The position numbers and the translations under genes are program-made. Shown piece by piece: positions 15,768-24,439 of a stretch of 64,000 bases of DNA (position 1 is the first letter of the stretch; each line of letters starts with the position of its first letter). The notes under the pieces are model-generated. The model ran no database searches. It was not told where the DNA came from and was given only the letters and a program-made list of their open reading frames with translations. This DNA comes from Viridibacterium sp035456105 (GTDB lineage Bacteria; Pseudomonadota; Gammaproteobacteria; Burkholderiales; Rhodocyclaceae), in assembly GCA_035456105.1 (NCBI GenBank), contig DATIDV010000006.1, positions 9,952 through 73,951 of the forward strand, written 5' to 3'.

Positions 15768-16652
15768 TCAGCGCGCCTCGTTCAGCAGCGCCCACCACTG
15801 GGCAATCGTCGGCTGTTCGGCGAGCTGCACGAAGTTGATGTTGGAGCCGGCGCGCTTCCAGCGTTCCAGCAGGCTCATCAGGCGGATCGAATCGAGGCCG
15901 GCGTAGAGCAAGTTGTCGTCGGTGTTCAGGTCGGACTTCGGCATCTCGAGGATCGCCGCAACCTCGGCGTGCAGCGCGTCGATGTCCGATGGCAATGCGG
16001 CTGGTGCCGTAATACTCACGCCGAGCGAAGCCAGTACCTGCGCCGTGCTGCGCACGACACCGGCGCGCTGCGACACGTAGTCGAGCGCTTGTGCGTGACG
16101 CTCGGCGCCGAAATCAGCCAGCGCATCACCGACGAGAATGGGCTGGATGTCACGCATGAAGGCGTCGACGCAGGTGACCTGGCAGCCGATGTGCGCATAC
16201 ACACCACAGACGATGAGCTGGTCGCGCTTCTGCGCGCGCAGGCGTTCGAGCAGGTCGCTGCGCACGAAGGCGCTGTAGCGCCACTTGTCGAGTACTACGT
16301 CGGTGGCGCGCGGAGCGAGTGCGGCGATGACGGGCGCACCTTCCGGCTTCGCAGGCAGGCCCGGCCCCCAGAATTCGTTGAGCAGTGCACGGTCTTCAGC
16401 CGGTTGCACGGCAGGCTGCGCTGTGTAGTAGATCGGTATGCCTTTCGCATCAGCGGCATCGCGCAGCTGACGGATGTGCTCGACGAGTTGCGGAATGGGC
16501 GCCGCGCTGTTGTCGTAGAAATCGAGGAAGTACTGCTGCATGTCGTGGATGAGCAGCGCAGCGCGCGCGGGATCGGCATTCCACTCGACCCGGTTGACAG
16601 GGAAGGAGCTGGCTGCGGGCATGTCGTAGCTGGCGATGCGGGGAATGGTCAT
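15768..16652 (-). CDS. entB: Isochorismatase with C-terminal aryl carrier domain
   Basis: This 294-residue EntB-type bifunctional protein has an N-terminal isochorismatase domain (ALLIHDMQQYF with Asp37; DKWRYSAF with Lys123; GVYAHIGCQVT with Cys157). A carrier domain with the phosphopantetheine Ser255 in AGLDSIRL follows. The first half converts isochorismate to 2,3-dihydro-2,3-dihydroxybenzoate and pyruvate. The second holds the DHB thioester for the condensation domains. The start at 16652 gives the usual length; a longer frame to 16733 runs into a repeat. One base separates its stop from the synthetase start. Confidence 0.95.
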   Translation of the reverse strand: MTIPRIASYDMPAASSFPVNRVEWNADPARAALLIHDMQQYFLDFYDNSAAPIPQLVEHIRQLRDAADAKGIPIYYTAQPAVQPAEDRALLNEFWGPGLPAKPEGAPVIAALAPRATDVVLDKWRYSAFVRSDLLERLRAQKRDQLIVCGVYAHIGCQVTCVDAFMRDIQPILVGDALADFGAERHAQALDYVSQRAGVVRSTAQVLASLGVSITAPAALPSDIDALHAEVAAILEMPKSDLNTDDNLLYAGLDSIRLMSLLERWKRAGSNINFVQLAEQPTIAQWWALLNEAR

Positions 16653-16693
16653 GGTGTTGTTCCGTCGTAGAAGGCTGATGGATTTGTTACTTG

Positions 16694-16777
16694 CCGTCAT
16701 TCCCGCGAACACGTGAATCCAGTGTCTTTGCAACCGAAGCTAACGTCGCTGGATTCCCGCGTTCGCGGGAATGACGG
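16694..16777. repeat. Type A repeat between entE and entB
   Basis: The ends CCGTCATTCCCGCGAA and TTCGCGGGAATGACGG are complementary. It begins six bases after the entE stop and lies within the operon, so it would form a large hairpin in the transcript. Confidence 0.88.
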
Positions 16778-16783
16778 TCCTCT

Positions 16784-18451
16784 TTATGCGTTTGCTGAGG
16801 TGAACCGCTCACGCAGCGCACGCTTGTCGATCTTGCCGACACCTGTCTTGGGGAAACTGGCGACGAACTCGATACGGTCGGGCACCTTGTATTGCGCCAG
16901 GCCACGTTCGCGCATGAAGCGGTTGATCTCCATCGCACGTGGCGCGTCGCCACGCGGCACGATGAAGGCGCAGCTGCGTTCGCCAAGGTATGCATCGGGC
17001 ATTGCCACCACTGCCGCGTCGAGCACGGCGGGATGTGCGAGCAGATGGTTTTCGACCTCCTCCGCCGCGACCTTGTCGCCACCGCGATTGATCTGGTCCT
17101 TGGCGCGGCCGTCGACGACAAGGTGTCCGCTCGGCAACTGACGCACCAGGTCGCCTGTGCGGTAGAAACCGTCGCGCGTGAAGGCACGTGCGTTGTGCAC
17201 ATCGGCGCGGTAGTAGCCGCGGATCGTGTACGGGCCGCGCGTGAGCAGGTGCCCCAACTCGCCCGGCGCGACATCGTTGTCGTCATCGTCTACGACCCGC
17301 ACTTCGTCATGCGGCGAAATGGGGCGGCCCTGCGTGCCGACGACGAGCTCGCGCGGGTCGTCGAAGCGCGTGTAGTTCACGAGCCCCTCGGCCATGCCGA
17401 AGACCTGTTGCAGCTCGCAGCCGAGCAGAGGGCGCACACGTTGCGCGGCCTCGTCGCTGAGGCGCGAGCCGCCGACCTGCAACAGCTTGAGGCTGGACAG
17501 GTCATGCTTCTTTGTGGGCAACTGAGAAGAGGCCGCTTCCATCCAGATCAGTGCCAGCGGTGGCACCAGCGAGCTGATGGTGACGCGCTCCTGTTCGATG
17601 AGCGGGAAGACGGTATCCGGGCTCGGGTTCGGCGCGAGCACGACGGTGCCACCTGCGTAGAACACACCGAGGATGCCGGGCGAACTCATCGGGAAGTTGT
17701 GGGCGACCGGCAGCGCGCAGAGATACACGCTCTCTTCCGTCAGGCCGCAGATTTCTGCGCTGGCACGCACGCTGTAGAAGTAGTCGTCGTGCGTGCGCGG
17801 GATGAGCTTGGGGCGGCCCGTGCTGCCACCGGAGAGCTGCAGGAAGGCCAGCGACGACGCATCCGGTGGCGCCAGCGACACCAGCGTTTCGCTGTCATCG
17901 AAGACGTTTGCGAAAGCGGTGAATTCCGCAGCGTCACCCACGACGATGACACGCATATCGGGCGTTGCAGCGCGCACGCTTTCATCGTTGACGACATCAC
18001 GCGCCAACGTGCGGTAGTCGAAGCCGCCATTCACGTCGGCGATGACATACGCCTTGGCTTCCGCGAAGCTGCAGAAGTAGGCAATCTCGCTGCGGCGGTG
18101 CGCGGGTAGCGCGAAGACGGGCAAGGCACCGATGCGGAACAGCGCGAAGCACAGCAGGACGAATTCGCCGATGTTGGGCAGTTGCAGGACGACGCGGTCG
18201 CCCTGCCCTATGCCGCGCAGGCGCAAGCCGGAGGCAAGGCGATCCACTTCCTCGTCGAGCATGGAATAGGACCAGCGTCGCTCACCGCACACCAGTGCCG
18301 TGTGCTGCGGCCGGAGTGCCGCGCTGTCGCGCAGGATCTGGCCGAGCACTTCGCCGTGCCAGTAGCCGGCTTCGCGATAGCGTGCGGCGAAGTCTTCGGG
18401 CCAGGGCGTAAAGTCCGCGCCTTCGGCGGACTGCTTCTGCAACACACTCAT
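16784..18451 (-). CDS. entE: 2,3-dihydroxybenzoate-AMP ligase
   Basis: This 555-residue stand-alone adenylation enzyme begins MSVLQKQS. It has LQLSGGSTGRPKLIPRTHDDY for phosphate binding, PVAHNFPMSSPG for the aryl acid pocket, FGMAEGLVNYTR, YRTGDLV and KTGVGKIDKRAL with the catalytic Lys. It activates 2,3-dihydroxybenzoate as the adenylate and loads it on the EntB carrier domain. Its ATG overlaps the entC stop by four bases, so the two are translationally coupled. The preserved HNF..SSPG region supports an aryl acid substrate. Confidence 0.95.
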   Translation of the reverse strand: MSVLQKQSAEGADFTPWPEDFAARYREAGYWHGEVLGQILRDSAALRPQHTALVCGERRWSYSMLDEEVDRLASGLRLRGIGQGDRVVLQLPNIGEFVLLCFALFRIGALPVFALPAHRRSEIAYFCSFAEAKAYVIADVNGGFDYRTLARDVVNDESVRAATPDMRVIVVGDAAEFTAFANVFDDSETLVSLAPPDASSLAFLQLSGGSTGRPKLIPRTHDDYFYSVRASAEICGLTEESVYLCALPVAHNFPMSSPGILGVFYAGGTVVLAPNPSPDTVFPLIEQERVTISSLVPPLALIWMEAASSQLPTKKHDLSSLKLLQVGGSRLSDEAAQRVRPLLGCELQQVFGMAEGLVNYTRFDDPRELVVGTQGRPISPHDEVRVVDDDDNDVAPGELGHLLTRGPYTIRGYYRADVHNARAFTRDGFYRTGDLVRQLPSGHLVVDGRAKDQINRGGDKVAAEEVENHLLAHPAVLDAAVVAMPDAYLGERSCAFIVPRGDAPRAMEINRFMRERGLAQYKVPDRIEFVASFPKTGVGKIDKRALRERFTSANA

Positions 18452-19740
18452 GACAGCGCCTCCAGTATGGCTTCGAGCCCCATCGCACCGAGCATGGTGC
18501 GCAGCTTGGCGGAGGTCTCGGCGAGTTCCAGCACCGGGTCCGACGCACCGACGATGCCGGCGCCCGCGTAGAGCGTCGCCGAAGTGTCGTCGACCACGGC
18601 GCAACGTATCGTCACCGCCCATTCGCCATTGCCATCGGCATCGCACCAGCCGACCAGACCGGTGAAAAAGCCGCGATCGAAGCCTTCGACTTCGTTGATG
18701 AAGTTACGCGCATCGACAGTCGGGTAGCCGCACACGGCGGGCGTGGGATGCAGGGCCAGGGCGAGTTCCAGCGACGTCGTCGCCGGATCGGCTAGGTCGC
18801 CCTTCACTTCGGTACCGAGATGCCACATGGTTGCGGTGGACACGAGCGATGGTGCCTTCGGCACGATCAGTTCGCGGCAGTAGGGCTTGAGTGCGGCGGC
18901 CACGGCGTCGACCACGAGCGTATGTTCGTGCTGGTCCTTGGCGGAGCACAGCAGGCCTTCGGCGCGACGCGCGTCTTCGACCGGATCGGTGCTGCGCGGA
19001 ATCGAACCTGCAAGCGGATTGGAGGCGACGAGGCGGCCATAACGCGCAACCAGCAACTCGGGACTGGCACCGATCAGGGTACGACGCTTGCCGGCCTCCG
19101 CAGCCAGGCCAATGGCATAGGTGTAGGCGCGCGTATTACGGCAGGCCAGGGTGCGTAACAAAGTGGGCAGGTCGACTTGCGTATCGACTTTCAGCGCGCG
19201 CGACATCACGACCTTTTCCAGCTCGCCACGCTGGATACGGGCCACCGCTTCGGCGACGTTGTGCTCATAGCCCCGCGGCATGGGTGTCGAGATCATGTTT
19301 TTGCGCGCGTCCACGCCGTCCAGCTGCTTCACCCGCAGCGGCTCCATGGCGTGAACGCCGGCAGCGCAGTCAACACGGGCAGGCGAGAACAGGTGCGCGG
19401 GCGCATCGAGCTGGAAAGGCACGGCGCCAATCAGCACACCGGAATGGCCCTGACGTAGTGCGCTGCGCTGGAACTCGGTCGCGCGCGCGGCCAGCATAAC
19501 AGTGGGCGCTGGCGGCATGACAATGCCTTCGTCATGCGCGAGAAATGCGTTGCGCGGCGAGGCAAACAGGCAGTTGCCGGGCTGGTATCGCTCGAACAGA
19601 TCGTCGGGCCTGAGTGCTCGCCTATCAAGCGAGACGAAGGGCTTGCGAGCTTGCGCAGCGGCATCGCCGAACTGCATGGGGGTTGAACCAAAACCGGATG
19701 GGTCGGGACGGGACGTCTTGGGGCGGAACAAGTCGTTCAT
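18448..19740 (-). CDS. entC: Isochorismate synthase
   Basis: This 430-residue chorismate-using enzyme has LIGASPELLVARYG, SNPLAGSIPRS, LHPTPAVCGYP and GWCDADGNGEWAVTIRCA, followed by the LYAGAGIVGASDPVLE block typical of isochorismate synthases. It catalyses chorismate to isochorismate, the first committed step. AGGAGGAG lies nine bases before the ATG at 19740. It leads the biosynthetic operon, with a Fur box about 200 nt upstream. Confidence 0.95.
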   Translation of the reverse strand: MNDLFRPKTSRPDPSGFGSTPMQFGDAAAQARKPFVSLDRRALRPDDLFERYQPGNCLFASPRNAFLAHDEGIVMPPAPTVMLAARATEFQRSALRQGHSGVLIGAVPFQLDAPAHLFSPARVDCAAGVHAMEPLRVKQLDGVDARKNMISTPMPRGYEHNVAEAVARIQRGELEKVVMSRALKVDTQVDLPTLLRTLACRNTRAYTYAIGLAAEAGKRRTLIGASPELLVARYGRLVASNPLAGSIPRSTDPVEDARRAEGLLCSAKDQHEHTLVVDAVAAALKPYCRELIVPKAPSLVSTATMWHLGTEVKGDLADPATTSLELALALHPTPAVCGYPTVDARNFINEVEGFDRGFFTGLVGWCDADGNGEWAVTIRCAVVDDTSATLYAGAGIVGASDPVLELAETSAKLRTMLGAMGLEAILEALS

Positions 19741-19939
19741 GCGGAAACTCCTCCTCGCTGTGACCACCGAAGGGGGCGGTCAAGATAAGCGCTCGGATGG
19801 GTGGCTACGCACGCTGCGAAGTCCGAGTCTCGCGGGAGATCCGGCTGCGATGAGCTGGCTGGATGAACCGCGGCAAGCGGACTCCATCAGTACCAGTGGC
19901 GACGATGGCTGCCTGGAAAGCGAGGCGATCTTATCCTTT

Positions 19940-19958
19940 ATTGCGAATGGGTCGCAAT
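19940..19958. promoter_or_regulatory. Fur box upstream of the entCEB operon
   Basis: ATTGCGAATGGGTCGCAAT has perfect 7 bp arms and matches the receptor Fur box at 14 of 19 positions. The rest of the 580 nt gap between entC and rpsD holds no gene that I can support, only this site and the terminator near 20129-20160. Confidence 0.72.
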
Positions 19959-20128
19959 TGCAATTGTATTGAATTTTTCTATCCAACAGAATCAACAACA
20001 TCTCCGGAATCGCCTTAGCAGCCAGGCCCGCGGCAGGAAAGCCCGGAGAACACCCCGCTTTCACCACACCACGCAATCCTGTTGCTCGGCGAAATGACGC
20101 AACGCTGATTGTCATTTGCCAAAAGAAA

Positions 20129-20160
20129 AACCCCTGTCCGTGAGAACAGGGGCTTTTTTG
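20129..20160 (-). terminator. Rho-independent terminator after rpsD, bidirectional in form
   Basis: CCCCTGT and ACAGGGG form the stem. On the minus strand it is followed by TTTTTCTTTT, fitting the end of the rpsD transcript 160 nt upstream. On the plus strand it is followed by CTTTTTT. Confidence 0.85.
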
Positions 20161-20319
20161 TGAGGCGTGAAAACTGTTCTCGCTCCGTCGCGAGAGGACG
20201 TCAGCGAGGTGAAGCGCCGCACAGAAAGCGGAATTGTCGATACACGAGGATTTCGCGCGCTCTTGTCGCAACACGCGGCGCCTCGATCACGTCCTCGCAG
20301 CAGCGAGCGTGATCAGTTT

Positions 20320-20931
20320 CTACATGCGCTGCGCATAATATTCCACCACCAGCTGCATCTCGATCGGGAACGGCAGATCGGATAGCGCTGGCAGATGCGT
20401 GACGGTTGCCTTGCTGGCAGCGGCATCCCAGCTGAGCCATTCAGGGCGCGTCAGCGACGGCTCTTCCATGCTGAACTTGATGATGTCGAGAACCTTCTCC
20501 GGCTTTGCCAGCGAAATCACTTCGCCCGGACGCACGCGGTACGACGGAATGTTCACGCGCCTGCCATTGACCAGGAAGTGGTTGTGGTTGACCAGCTGAC
20601 GTGCCGACGGGATGGTCGGTGCGAAACCGGCGCGGAACACCACGTTGTCGAGACGACGCTCAAGCAGTTCAGCCAGTTTTTCTCCGGCGTTGCCACGACT
20701 GGCCTTTGCATCTGTCATCAGGCGACGCATCTGGCGTTCGCCGAGTCCGTAGTTGAAACGCAGTTTCTGCTTCTCGCGCAGTTGTGCGCCAAAGCCGGAC
20801 ACGCGGCGCGGACGCGCACCGTGCTGGCCGGGAGGATTCGGGCGGTTCTCGATGCTCTTGCGTGAGAGACCGGGCAATTCGACGCCGAGGGCGCGCATGA
20901 CTTTGAGGCGTGGGCCTGTGTAACGGGACAT
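20320..20931 (-). CDS. Orphan ribosomal protein S4 paralogue
   Basis: This 203-residue protein has the S4 framework: MSRYTGPRLKVMRALG, PPGQHGARPRR, FGAQLREKQKLRFNYG, an S4 RNA-binding domain (LERRLDNVVFRAGFAPT, ARQLVNHNHFLVNGR) and the C-terminal EYYAQRM. It lacks cysteine, and its N-terminal third differs clearly from the E. coli-type S4. It is not beside rpsK, rpoA or rplQ, the normal alpha-operon partners, so it is presumably a second S4. It lies 128 nt downstream of hemP on the same strand, which raises the possibility of iron-linked expression. Symbol withheld because the canonical copy is probably elsewhere. Confidence 0.9.
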   Translation of the reverse strand: MSRYTGPRLKVMRALGVELPGLSRKSIENRPNPPGQHGARPRRVSGFGAQLREKQKLRFNYGLGERQMRRLMTDAKASRGNAGEKLAELLERRLDNVVFRAGFAPTIPSARQLVNHNHFLVNGRRVNIPSYRVRPGEVISLAKPEKVLDIIKFSMEEPSLTRPEWLSWDAAASKATVTHLPALSDLPFPIEMQLVVEYYAQRM

Positions 20932-21059
20932 GTTTTTTCTCTATCCTGGTGTTGATGAATTCGCGTGCCTGAAGCGCACGAAGCACTGATCCGCGGAAGA
21001 GGATCAGTTGGCGAGGACTACGTGTTTCAAACAGCTTGTTTCGACTCGGTTGCCGGGGA

Positions 21060-21257
21060 TCACTTGGTAAGGATCAGCTTGCCGCTGCGCGTTGCCCGCA
21101 GCGTGTACAGCGCGCCGGCATGTTCGATGTTGACGCAGACCTGCCCCTGCAACAGCTCACTACTCGCCACGACGCGTAGCGCATCGGATGGCGGCGGAGC
21201 TGGTGCAAGCGACGCTGGCTGCACATGGGATGGCGTATTGGCGCCCGGCGTGTGCAT
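21060..21257 (-). CDS. hemP: Hemin uptake protein HemP
   Basis: This 65-residue protein has a Pro-rich front and the HemP core VASSELLQGQVCVNIEHAG followed by YTLRATRSGKLILTK, which ends the protein. HemP-family proteins are small and Fur-regulated; in Burkholderia-type relatives HmuP/HemP acts as an activator of haem-uptake genes. It starts seven bases after the preceding small gene. No haem receptor or ABC importer is in this window, so its partners are elsewhere. Confidence 0.88.
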   Translation of the reverse strand: MHTPGANTPSHVQPASLAPAPPPSDALRVVASSELLQGQVCVNIEHAGALYTLRATRSGKLILTK

Positions 21258-21264
21258 GACTGAC

Positions 21265-21546
21265 TCAGTGCAGCGCGGCGTTCGATGCTTGCGCGCCGGC
21301 TTCGTCGAAGATCTGTTCGTGCGACAACTCGACAGCCTCCTGATACCAGGTCTGCATCAGCTCGTTGCAGGCACGGCGCAGCAGCGGATCAACATCCGGA
21401 ACCGCAGCCAGTGCGGCAAGGTGCTGCGACAGCGAACGGCTCTTGGCGATAGAAGTGCCGTGCAGCGCGCTGCAGGTCAGCAGGTGTATGACAGATGCAA
21501 GCAACACAGCTGGCCGCGTCTGCGCGATTTCTGGATCGATGTTCAT
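21265..21546 (-). CDS. Small conserved-looking protein upstream of hemP, unknown function
   Basis: The 93 residues are mostly helical by eye (PAVLLASVIHLLTCSALHG; RACNELMQTWYQEAVEL), with no signal peptide and no domain that I recognise. It is coupled to hemP by a 7 nt gap and lies below the Fur box at 21794-21812. It is therefore probably iron-regulated together with hemP. The ATG at 21546 follows ACGGGG. Confidence 0.7.
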   Translation of the reverse strand: MNIDPEIAQTRPAVLLASVIHLLTCSALHGTSIAKSRSLSQHLAALAAVPDVDPLLRRACNELMQTWYQEAVELSHEQIFDEAGAQASNAALH

Positions 21547-21793
21547 GGCGTGTACCCCGTGTGCGGGAAGCGCGAGCGGGTCGCCTCACTGGCAACCGGA
21601 CAGGGCCTGCACCGCATGTTCGATTCGCAAAAAAATGCTGGCTTGCACACGCGGAGGCGCACTGGCTTGCAGAAATATCCCCGGCCCGTCCTGGAGCGAC
21701 GGAACCAAACACGCCCGACGACGCTGTGAGGAGCACAAGCGGCGTCAGACCTGCCGTTCAGACAGCAGCGCTCTCTGAACCAGCATAAGTGTA

Positions 21794-21812
21794 TATGCGA
21801 ATCATTCTTGTT
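21794..21812 (-). promoter_or_regulatory. Fur box for the hemP unit
   Basis: TATGCGAATCATTCTTGTT shares the TGCGAAT core with the two siderophore Fur boxes and matches the receptor box at 13 of 19 positions. A long ~250 nt leader separates it from the first gene at 21546. Apart from this site and the type C repeat at 21891-22003, the region 21547-22007 shows no gene on either strand. Confidence 0.75.
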
Positions 21813-21890
21813 TGCAACGGCATCTTAAACAAAATATGGCGGCTGCCGTTGCGGGCAGAGCGTTGTCGCTGACGAGGTCGTCACATTGTC

Positions 21891-22003
21891 GTAGGGCGGA
21901 ACTCCTCCGGAGGTTCCGCCAGCCGCCGCAAGGCGGCTTTACGCAACTTACGCGTCAGTCCGTCAGTCCTGACCCGGCGGAACCGCCGAAGGCGTTCCGC
22001 CCC
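21891..22003. repeat. Palindromic repeat, type C, second copy
   Basis: GTAGGGCGGAACTCC ... CGAAGGCGTTCCGCCCC, with an inner GCCGCCGCAAGGCGGC hairpin. It is inverted relative to the copy at 10931. It ends five bases from the stop of the HerA-like gene. Confidence 0.8.
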
Positions 22004-22007
22004 GATG

Positions 22008-23537
22008 TCAACGCTTGCTGCTGCGCCCGCCGAGGATGGAGCCGAGCACGCCACGAATGATCTGACGACCAACCTCCGAGCCTATCGTGCGCGCCACAGT
22101 CTTCGCGGCAATCTGCGCCAGCCCGTCATGCTGGCCGCCGCGCGGGCCGGTCTTGCCGAAGAGGATTTCGCCCATTGCGCCGCCAAACATGCCGCCGCTC
22201 TCGGTGGCCGGTACATCCGCCGTTGCTGCAGGTGTGGCCGCAGTCGATGCACTTGGCGTGCCCGCACCCGCGCGCAGTTTTTCGTAGGCTGATTCGCGAT
22301 CGAGGACTTCTTCGTAGGTGCCATACACCAGCGAGCCATTGATCACGCCGTTACGCTCATCCGCAGTCAGCGGGCCGATGCGCGAGAACGGCGGCATGAC
22401 AAAGGCACGCTCGACAATGCACGGCGTGCCCTTGGCGTCGAGGAAGGAGATCAGCGCCTCGCCCACGCCCAATTCGGTGATGGCCGCCTCGCAGCTGAAT
22501 TTCGGATTGGCGCGCATGGTTTCCGCTGCGACCTTCACTGCTTTCTGGTCGCGTGGCGTGAAGGCACGCAAGGCGTGTTGCACACGGTTGCCGAGTTGCC
22601 CGAGCACCGTGTCGGGTATGTCGAGTGGATTTTGCGTGACAAAGTAGATGCCCACGCCTTTCGAACGGATCAGGCGCACGACCTGCTCGATTTTCTCCAG
22701 CAATGCAGCGGGCGCATCGGCAAACAAGAGATGCGCTTCGTCGAAGAAGAACACCAGCTTCGGCTTGTCCAGATCGCCCGCTTCGGGCAACTGCTCGAAC
22801 AGTTCGGAGAGCAGCCACAGCAGGAAAGTCGCGTACAGCTTGGGGAAGTTGTAGAGCTTGTCGGCGGCAAGGATGTTGATCACGCCCAGTCCCTGCGCAT
22901 CGGTCTGCATCAGGTCGGCGATGTTCAGCATTGGCTCGCCGAAGAACTGGTCAGCGCCTTGCTGCTCAAGGGCAAGCAGGCCGCGCTGGATCGCACCGAC
23001 ACTCGCCGCAGAAACATTGCCGTACTTGGTCGTCAGCTCTTTCGCATGCTCGCCGACGAACTGCACCATGGCGCGCAAGTCCTTGAGGTCGAGCAGCAGC
23101 AAGCCATTGTCATCAGCCACCCTGAAGATGATCTGCAGCACACCGGCCTGTGTTTCGTTGAGACTCAGCAGGCGCGTGATGAGCAAGGGCCCCATGTCGG
23201 ACACGGTGGCACGCACCGGGTGGCCGGCCTCGCCGAAGACATCCCAAAGCGTGGCCGGATACTTCACGGCATCCCAGTCCTTGATGCCGAGCAGATCGAG
23301 CCGCTCCTGCAACTTCGGCGAGAGCTTGCCTTCGGCCGCCAGCCCGGAGAGATCGCCCTTCACATCGGCCATGAAGACCGGCACGCCGATGCGCGAGAAC
23401 GATTCGGCGAGACGCTGCAGGGTGACGGTCTTGCCGGTGCCTGTGGCGCCGGCAATCAGGCCGTGGCGGTTGGCGAATTGCGGCAGCAGGCCAAGGTCAA
23501 GCTCGCCCGCGCGGGCAACGATGAGAGGATCAGACAT
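22008..23537 (-). CDS. HerA/YjgR-like ATPase (DUF853)
   Basis: This 509-residue RecA/FtsK-superfamily ATPase has Walker A GATGTGKT (residues 30-37), Walker B KLVFFFDEAHLLF, and sensor-type FVTQNPLDIPDTVLGQLGNRVQHALRAFTP. The C-terminal ~80 residues are low in complexity (Ala, Thr, Gly). It matches the YjgR/DUF853 group, cytoplasmic proteins related to the HerA DNA-translocating helicase, with no firmly assigned role. A terminator and a convergent repeat lie on its flanks, and it appears monocistronic. Confidence 0.88.
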   Translation of the reverse strand: MSDPLIVARAGELDLGLLPQFANRHGLIAGATGTGKTVTLQRLAESFSRIGVPVFMADVKGDLSGLAAEGKLSPKLQERLDLLGIKDWDAVKYPATLWDVFGEAGHPVRATVSDMGPLLITRLLSLNETQAGVLQIIFRVADDNGLLLLDLKDLRAMVQFVGEHAKELTTKYGNVSAASVGAIQRGLLALEQQGADQFFGEPMLNIADLMQTDAQGLGVINILAADKLYNFPKLYATFLLWLLSELFEQLPEAGDLDKPKLVFFFDEAHLLFADAPAALLEKIEQVVRLIRSKGVGIYFVTQNPLDIPDTVLGQLGNRVQHALRAFTPRDQKAVKVAAETMRANPKFSCEAAITELGVGEALISFLDAKGTPCIVERAFVMPPFSRIGPLTADERNGVINGSLVYGTYEEVLDRESAYEKLRAGAGTPSASTAATPAATADVPATESGGMFGGAMGEILFGKTGPRGGQHDGLAQIAAKTVARTIGSEVGRQIIRGVLGSILGGRSSKR

Positions 23538-23616
23538 GCGAACTCCGGAAAGAGTGGATGCGAGTTGGATTCATGACGGGATTTATACCGCGAGATGCGT
23601 TTCGCTGCTCTGAAAA

Positions 23617-23652
23617 ACAGAAAGCGGGCCGCAGCCCGCTTTCGTCGCACTT
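23617..23652 (-). terminator. Rho-independent terminator after the secreted Cys-rich gene
   Basis: The stem is AAAGCGGGC/GCCCGCTTT. On the minus strand it is followed by CTGTTTTTC, 13 nt past the stop at 23665. Confidence 0.8.
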
Positions 23653-23664
23653 CTGTTCAGCGCA

Positions 23665-24279
23665 TCAGTTTCCGCAACCCGCACTGCACTCATGGAACTT
23701 TGTTTCACATGCCGCCGAGCGCCCGCAGCTATACAACTTCGAACCGCAGCGCTGCTGGCAGGTATCCCATTTGTCGCGCACCGGGCCGGTGGGCAATGCA
23801 AGCCCCTCCTTTTTAGCAGCCGGCGCCCCCCCGCAACTGGCCAGCTTCACCTCACGCGCCGGGCCGGGCAGCGCCGCCCAGTCCTCCGCCACCATGTTCA
23901 GATCATCTTCAACCGCAGCCAGCACCGGCGTGGTCGACAGCACCGAACGCTTCAAGCTGCTGTAAGCCCAGCAATCGGCCTGACGTGCCTGAACCGCCGT
24001 GCGCTCACCGGTCGCCGGAAAACCCAGGTACTGACGACCACATTCATGCGCATAGACGAACAGCCGTGTCTCCAGCAGCAGACGCGGCAGGAGCTGCGGG
24101 TTGTAGCGGATCACCGGTTGGCCCTCAGCCAGGCCGTATTGCGCCACGACCGGCAGCTTGTCATCAGCCAACGACGCCACGGCCTTGCCCTTGGCATCCT
24201 TACAACCATCAAAGCCCATGTCCTGCGCGAACACCGGCCACGCCAGCATTAACAAGAAGGCTGCAAACAGCTGTTTCAT
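23665..24279 (-). CDS. Secreted cysteine-rich protein with an HECG motif, unknown function
   Basis: This 204-residue protein has a signal peptide (MKQLFAAFLLMLAWPVFAQD) and, in the mature part, ten cysteines: one near the front, ECGRQ, DCWAY, SCGG and a dense C-terminal cluster from DTCQQRC to SAGCGN. VYAHECGRQYLG resembles the HExx start of a metal-binding helix, but no second ligand motif is clear. I do not recognise the family. AGGGGA lies upstream of the chosen ATG. It has its own terminator and is divergent from the YebC gene. Confidence 0.72.
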   Translation of the reverse strand: MKQLFAAFLLMLAWPVFAQDMGFDGCKDAKGKAVASLADDKLPVVAQYGLAEGQPVIRYNPQLLPRLLLETRLFVYAHECGRQYLGFPATGERTAVQARQADCWAYSSLKRSVLSTTPVLAAVEDDLNMVAEDWAALPGPAREVKLASCGGAPAAKKEGLALPTGPVRDKWDTCQQRCGSKLYSCGRSAACETKFHECSAGCGN

Positions 24280-24362
24280 CGAAGTTTTCCCCTGCGCGAT
24301 TAATGCGTCGCAATCTAACAGCGCGACCCCGTCGCAACGGGCGTCGGCTGGATCAGCGGTTG

Positions 24363-24368
24363 TATAAT
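24363..24368 (+). promoter_or_regulatory. -10 box of the yebC promoter
   Basis: TATAAT lies 72 nt upstream of the YebC-family start. The -35 region is weak. Confidence 0.5.
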
Positions 24369-24439
24369 TCCGACCTCTGCGGCGGAGCGTCATACGTCCC
24401 GCTCGCCTTCTCTACTCAAGCCAATCCAGGAATACGCGC

